DNA of 7,557 nt from JAGLQA01 sp023135565. Its GTDB lineage: Bacteria > Acidobacteriota > Aminicenantia > UBA2199. Location: NCBI GenBank assembly GCA_030639305.1, contig DAOWCY010000287.1, positions 1 through 7,557 on the forward strand. The letters run 5' to 3'. This document shows, piece by piece, positions 6,399 through 7,557 of this stretch (the first letter of the stretch is position 1; each line of letters opens with the position of its first letter). The notes under the pieces are model-generated. The model searched no databases. It saw only the letters and a list, made by a program, of their open reading frames with translations, and was not told the origin of the DNA. The position numbers and the translations under genes were made by a program.

Positions 6399-6787
6399 AT
6401 GAAACAATAGAAGGAATATTTAATTTCTGGCGTGAGAAAGGATTTACCGGGGATATTGAAAATGTAATATTCTTTCTCACCTATATTTCAGAGACAAAAG
6501 ATTTAAGCCAAAAACAGCTCAAAGAGCTGCTGATAAAAACTAAATTAGAAGGAGGCGAAATCATGGAAACATTAGCCCAAAGACTGAGAGCCGAAGGTAA
6601 AAGAATGGGAATAGAAGAGGGTCTAAGACAAGGATTGAAAGAAGGACTGAAAGAAGGAATAGAAGAGGGAGAAAAAAAGGGAAAACTTGAAACAGCAAAA
6701 CGCATGTTAAATAGCGGTTTGACGGTTAAAGATATTGTTACATTTACCGGCCTTTCAGAAAAAGAGGTAAGAACATTCATAAATTAG
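5816..6787 (+). CDS. Rpn family recombination-promoting nuclease (PD-(D/E)XK, Transposase_31 type), full-length form
   Basis: Protein of 323 aa, normal length for the family. Rpn proteins are DNA endonucleases with a PD-(D/E)XK core; some act as toxins against phage and are restrained by their own separately translated C-terminal part. Visible landmarks: start FKINDKIIKRIMQKPDNAKT (5-24), LP (30-31), candidate metal-binding Asp61 in FADIIIK, Glu85 and Lys87 in FEHKTE (84-89), RKIFIQFLKYM (92-102), then IPLRIIVPIVFYHGKKPW (114-131). After a helical middle comes a tail with tetrapeptide repeats (265-288) and a small terminal helix pair AKRMLNSGLTVKDIVTFTGL (294-313). The ATG at 5816 is fixed by the promoter spacing and by conservation in the second copy. 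There is no SD, so translation is probably leaderless. A strong internal start lies at 6563. The gene is monocistronic in appearance and followed by a DUF2442 fragment and a second copy. The family call is firm; nuclease activity and biological role here are inferred. Confidence 0.9.
   Translation: MDEIFKINDKIIKRIMQKPDNAKTFLEKILPEKLKKRIDFSSLEIGPTNYVSQEFKEFFADIIIKTKIISKDGVKLLTDICFIFEHKTEAHRKIFIQFLKYMVQEWQKDIDKNIPLRIIVPIVFYHGKKPWKVSPSFAGQFDIDDDIKEYLLNFKYILFDTATWDFREETDEQLKNNVFLLSAMALMKYAYNDDHETIEGIFNFWREKGFTGDIENVIFFLTYISETKDLSQKQLKELLIKTKLEGGEIMETLAQRLRAEGKRMGIEEGLRQGLKEGLKEGIEEGEKKGKLETAKRMLNSGLTVKDIVTFTGLSEKEVRTFIN
6549..6555 (+). promoter_or_regulatory. internal Shine-Dalgarno inside the Rpn gene
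   Basis: AAGGAGG, a near-perfect anti-SD complement, sits 7 nt before the in-frame ATG at 6563. It is the best ribosome-binding site in the region and lies inside a coding sequence whose own start has none. It falls on codons for LEGGE, so it costs the protein little. Confidence 0.7.
6563..6787 (+). CDS. predicted intragenic short Rpn product (RpnS-like antitoxin), same frame as full-length
   Basis: Starting at the internal ATG (Met250 of the full-length protein) gives 74 aa: METLAQRLRAEGKRMG, six tetrapeptide repeats, then the terminal helical module. In characterised enterobacterial Rpn genes the C-terminal domain is translated on its own from inside the gene, binds the full-length nuclease and blocks it, so a single gene acts as toxin and antitoxin. 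Here the support is the AAGGAGG at ideal distance, the position of the ATG at the junction between nuclease core and tail, and the presence of the repeat helix that forms the dimer interface in that system. A possible internal promoter is TTTACC (6443-6448), 16 bp, TAATAT (6465-6470), but it is weak. Direct evidence that this product is made is absent. Confidence 0.6.
   Translation: METLAQRLRAEGKRMGIEEGLRQGLKEGLKEGIEEGEKKGKLETAKRMLNSGLTVKDIVTFTGLSEKEVRTFIN
6608..6679 (+). repeat. six tetrapeptide (12-bp) repeats in the Rpn C-terminal tail
   Basis: Residues 265-288 read GIEE GLRQ GLKE GLKE GIEE GEKK, i.e. G-[IL]-x-[EQ] units in 12-bp steps (GGA/GGT at each start). In Rpn proteins such four-residue repeats lengthen the helix used for dimerisation and differ in number among strains, which may set which short form pairs with which long form. 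The full-length and short products share this segment. Confidence 0.85.
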
Positions 6788-6798
6788 CTCTGCTTTTA

Positions 6799-6897
6799 AT
6801 AAATGTCCGTTTTACGGAAGACACCATGAGCGTAGACTTAATGGATGGCCGGACTATCACTGTTCCGCTGGCCTGGTATCCCCGGTTAGGAAAATAG
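6799..6897 (+). pseudogene. truncated DUF2442 family gene fragment
   Basis: Eleven bases after the Rpn stop a frame reads INVRFTEDTMSVDLMDGRTI then TVPLAWYPRL and ends GK-TAG (6895-6897). The order VRFTEDTMSVDL-DGR-I-VPL-WYPRL is the N-terminal half of DUF2442 proteins, which normally continue past WYPRL (commonly into an -ATPEQR- stretch) for another 30-40 residues. Both the very start and the second half are missing. DUF2442 genes commonly pair with DUF4160 genes in a toxin-antitoxin-like arrangement; no such partner is seen. An internal ATG at 6826 could start a 23-aa peptide but has no SD. I consider it a dead fragment. Confidence 0.7.
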
Positions 6898-6924
6898 GGG
6901 ACAGGCATGACCGCCTCATAGGCT

Positions 6925-6939
6925 CCCCGCGCCGCGGGG
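6925..6939. other. perfect GC palindrome just upstream of the second Rpn promoter
   Basis: CCCCGCGCCGCGGGG is a 7-bp inverted repeat around one central base, or a 6-bp stem with a GCC loop as RNA. No T-run follows, so it is not a canonical terminator. Its last base coincides with the left boundary of the duplicated Rpn cassette and it abuts the -35 box at 6940. It might mark a recombination junction, damp read-through, or bind a regulator; none of these is shown. Confidence 0.5.
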
Positions 6940-6968
6940 TTGAAAAATACCGAAAACTGGAATATAAT
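6940..6968 (+). promoter_or_regulatory. sigma70-type promoter of the second Rpn gene
   Basis: TTGAAA (6940-6945), 17-bp spacer, TATAAT (6963-6968), ATG at 6975. It is identical to the first copy in both boxes and spacer; the only difference before the ATG is one T-to-C change between the -10 and the start codon. A leaderless transcript is again expected. Confidence 0.75.
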
Positions 6969-6974
6969 ATCACC

Positions 6975-7557
6975 ATGGACGAAATATTCAAGATTAATGA
7001 TAAGATTATCAAGAGGATTATGCAGAAACCGGACAATGCAAAAACATTCCTAAAAAAAATCCTGCCCGAAAAAATAAAAAAAAGAATCGATTTTTCAAGT
7101 TTAGAAATCGGCCCTACCAATTATGTGTCCCAGGAGTTCAAAGAATTTTTCGCGGACATCATTATCAAAACAAAAATAATCTCGAAAGATGGCGTAAAAC
7201 TGCTTACGGATATATGTTTCATCTGTGAACACAAAACAGAAGCCCACAGGAAAATTTTCATCCAATTCTTGAAATATATGGTGCAGGAATGGCAAAAAGA
7301 TATCGACGAAAATATCCCCCTGCGTATCATCGTTCCAATCGTATTTTATCATGGCAAGACCCCCTGGAAAGTATCGCCATCCTTTGCCGGTCAATTCGAC
7401 ATCGATGATGATATTAAAGAGTATTTGTTGAATTTCAAGTATATCCTGTTCGACACTGCCACCTGGGATTTCCGGGAAGAAACCGATGAACAGTTAAAAA
7501 ATAATGTCTTTCTATTGAGCGCCATGGCGCTGATGAAATACGCCTATAACGACGATC
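6975..7557 (+). CDS. second Rpn family nuclease gene, 3' end outside the window
   Basis: The frame stays open for 194 codons to the window edge. Against the first Rpn protein I find five replacements: E27K, L34I, F84C, K112E and K129T. About sixteen other differences are silent. The excess of silent changes means both copies evolved under selection as proteins after duplicating, so this one is probably functional. Candidate catalytic residues Asp61, Glu85 and Lys87 are all kept, but residue 84 just before Glu85 changes from Phe to Cys. The tail with the internal start and tetrapeptide repeats lies beyond the window, so it cannot be said whether this copy encodes its own short form or a different one. 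Confidence 0.88.
   Translation, partial: MDEIFKINDKIIKRIMQKPDNAKTFLKKILPEKIKKRIDFSSLEIGPTNYVSQEFKEFFADIIIKTKIISKDGVKLLTDICFICEHKTEAHRKIFIQFLKYMVQEWQKDIDENIPLRIIVPIVFYHGKTPWKVSPSFAGQFDIDDDIKEYLLNFKYILFDTATWDFREETDEQLKNNVFLLSAMALMKYAYNDD

Larger units (their letters stand above)
6939..7557 (+). repeat. direct repeat, copy 2 of duplicated Rpn promoter-gene cassette (runs off window)
   Basis: Copy of 5780-6398 at offset 1159 with no gaps. The left boundary is sharp: upstream of 6939 the sequence (GC palindrome and DUF2442 fragment) is unrelated to that upstream of 5780 (antitoxin relic). Confidence 0.95.

Noticed and set aside
6806..6818. TCCGT-TTT-ACGGA hairpin after the Rpn stop as a terminator
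   Set aside because: Five-base stem with no T-run; it lies inside the coding part of the DUF2442 fragment.
6894..6906. ATAGGGGACAGGC as part of a REP/RAYT-associated element
   Set aside because: The string recalls sequences near such transposases, but there is no repeat partner, hairpin pair or Y1 transposase in the window.
6925..6939. CRISPR repeat (CCCCGCGCCGCGGGG resembles the core of type I-E repeats)
   Set aside because: Only one copy, no spacers and no second repeat within the window.
5749..7394. Paired reverse-strand frames in both Rpn copies (5749-5961, 5942-6235, 6857-7120, 7101-7394)
   Set aside because: They occur in both copies only because the copies are near-identical; silent-site differences follow the + strand frame, so the coding strand is +.

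Overview
The window holds a two-gene signalling operon of the STAND/CHAT conflict type, followed by a tandem pair of Rpn-family nuclease genes. Remains of toxin-antitoxin (TA) genes and one decayed repeat block lie between and before them. The whole stretch reads like a bacterial defence or accessory island. All intact genes are on the + strand.

Organism: not determinable with certainty. The CHAT and STAND proteins look like families I know best from Bacteroidota and other complex, multicellular-tending bacteria. The expression signals point elsewhere: good Shine-Dalgarno (SD) sites (GGAGGTG, AAGGAGG) and classical sigma70 boxes (TTGAAA, 17 bp, TATAAT) are not typical of Bacteroidota. Either the operon was acquired, or the host is from another phylum rich in such genes (Candidatus Aminicenantes is one guess).

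Layout. 1-89: nothing I can support. 90-329: about eleven degenerate 20-24 bp direct repeats (GGGTCACTGGGCCGTGGGAA type), resembling the multiple terminal repeats of IS21-type elements. 394-2169: CHAT (caspase-like) protease of 591 aa. 2166-5540: an NTPase of the nSTAND1 type with a transmembrane helix and fourteen exactly 41-residue WD40 repeats, enough for two seven-bladed propellers. The two genes overlap by ATGA and the second has its own strong SD, so they should be co-translated. 5555-5784: relic of a toxin/antitoxin pair (toxin C-terminal stub overlapping a frameshifted HTH antitoxin). 5816-6787: Rpn nuclease transcribed from a promoter that predicts a leaderless mRNA. Inside it, at 6563, an ATG preceded by AAGGAGG would give a separate 74-aa C-terminal protein, as in Rpn toxin/antitoxin genes-within-genes. 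6799-6897: fragment of a DUF2442 gene. 6939 to the window end: second copy of the Rpn promoter and gene, without indels and about 96% identical by hand count, cut by the window edge.

How the genes may work together: the WD40 repeats are nearly identical except at the positions that form the ligand-contacting face of a propeller. This suggests a fast-evolving sensor. Ligand binding would drive STAND oligomerisation and activate the separately encoded CHAT protease. Predicted topology puts the STAND domain in the cytoplasm and the propellers across the membrane. The Rpn genes would be an independent self-regulated nuclease toxin/antitoxin defence module.
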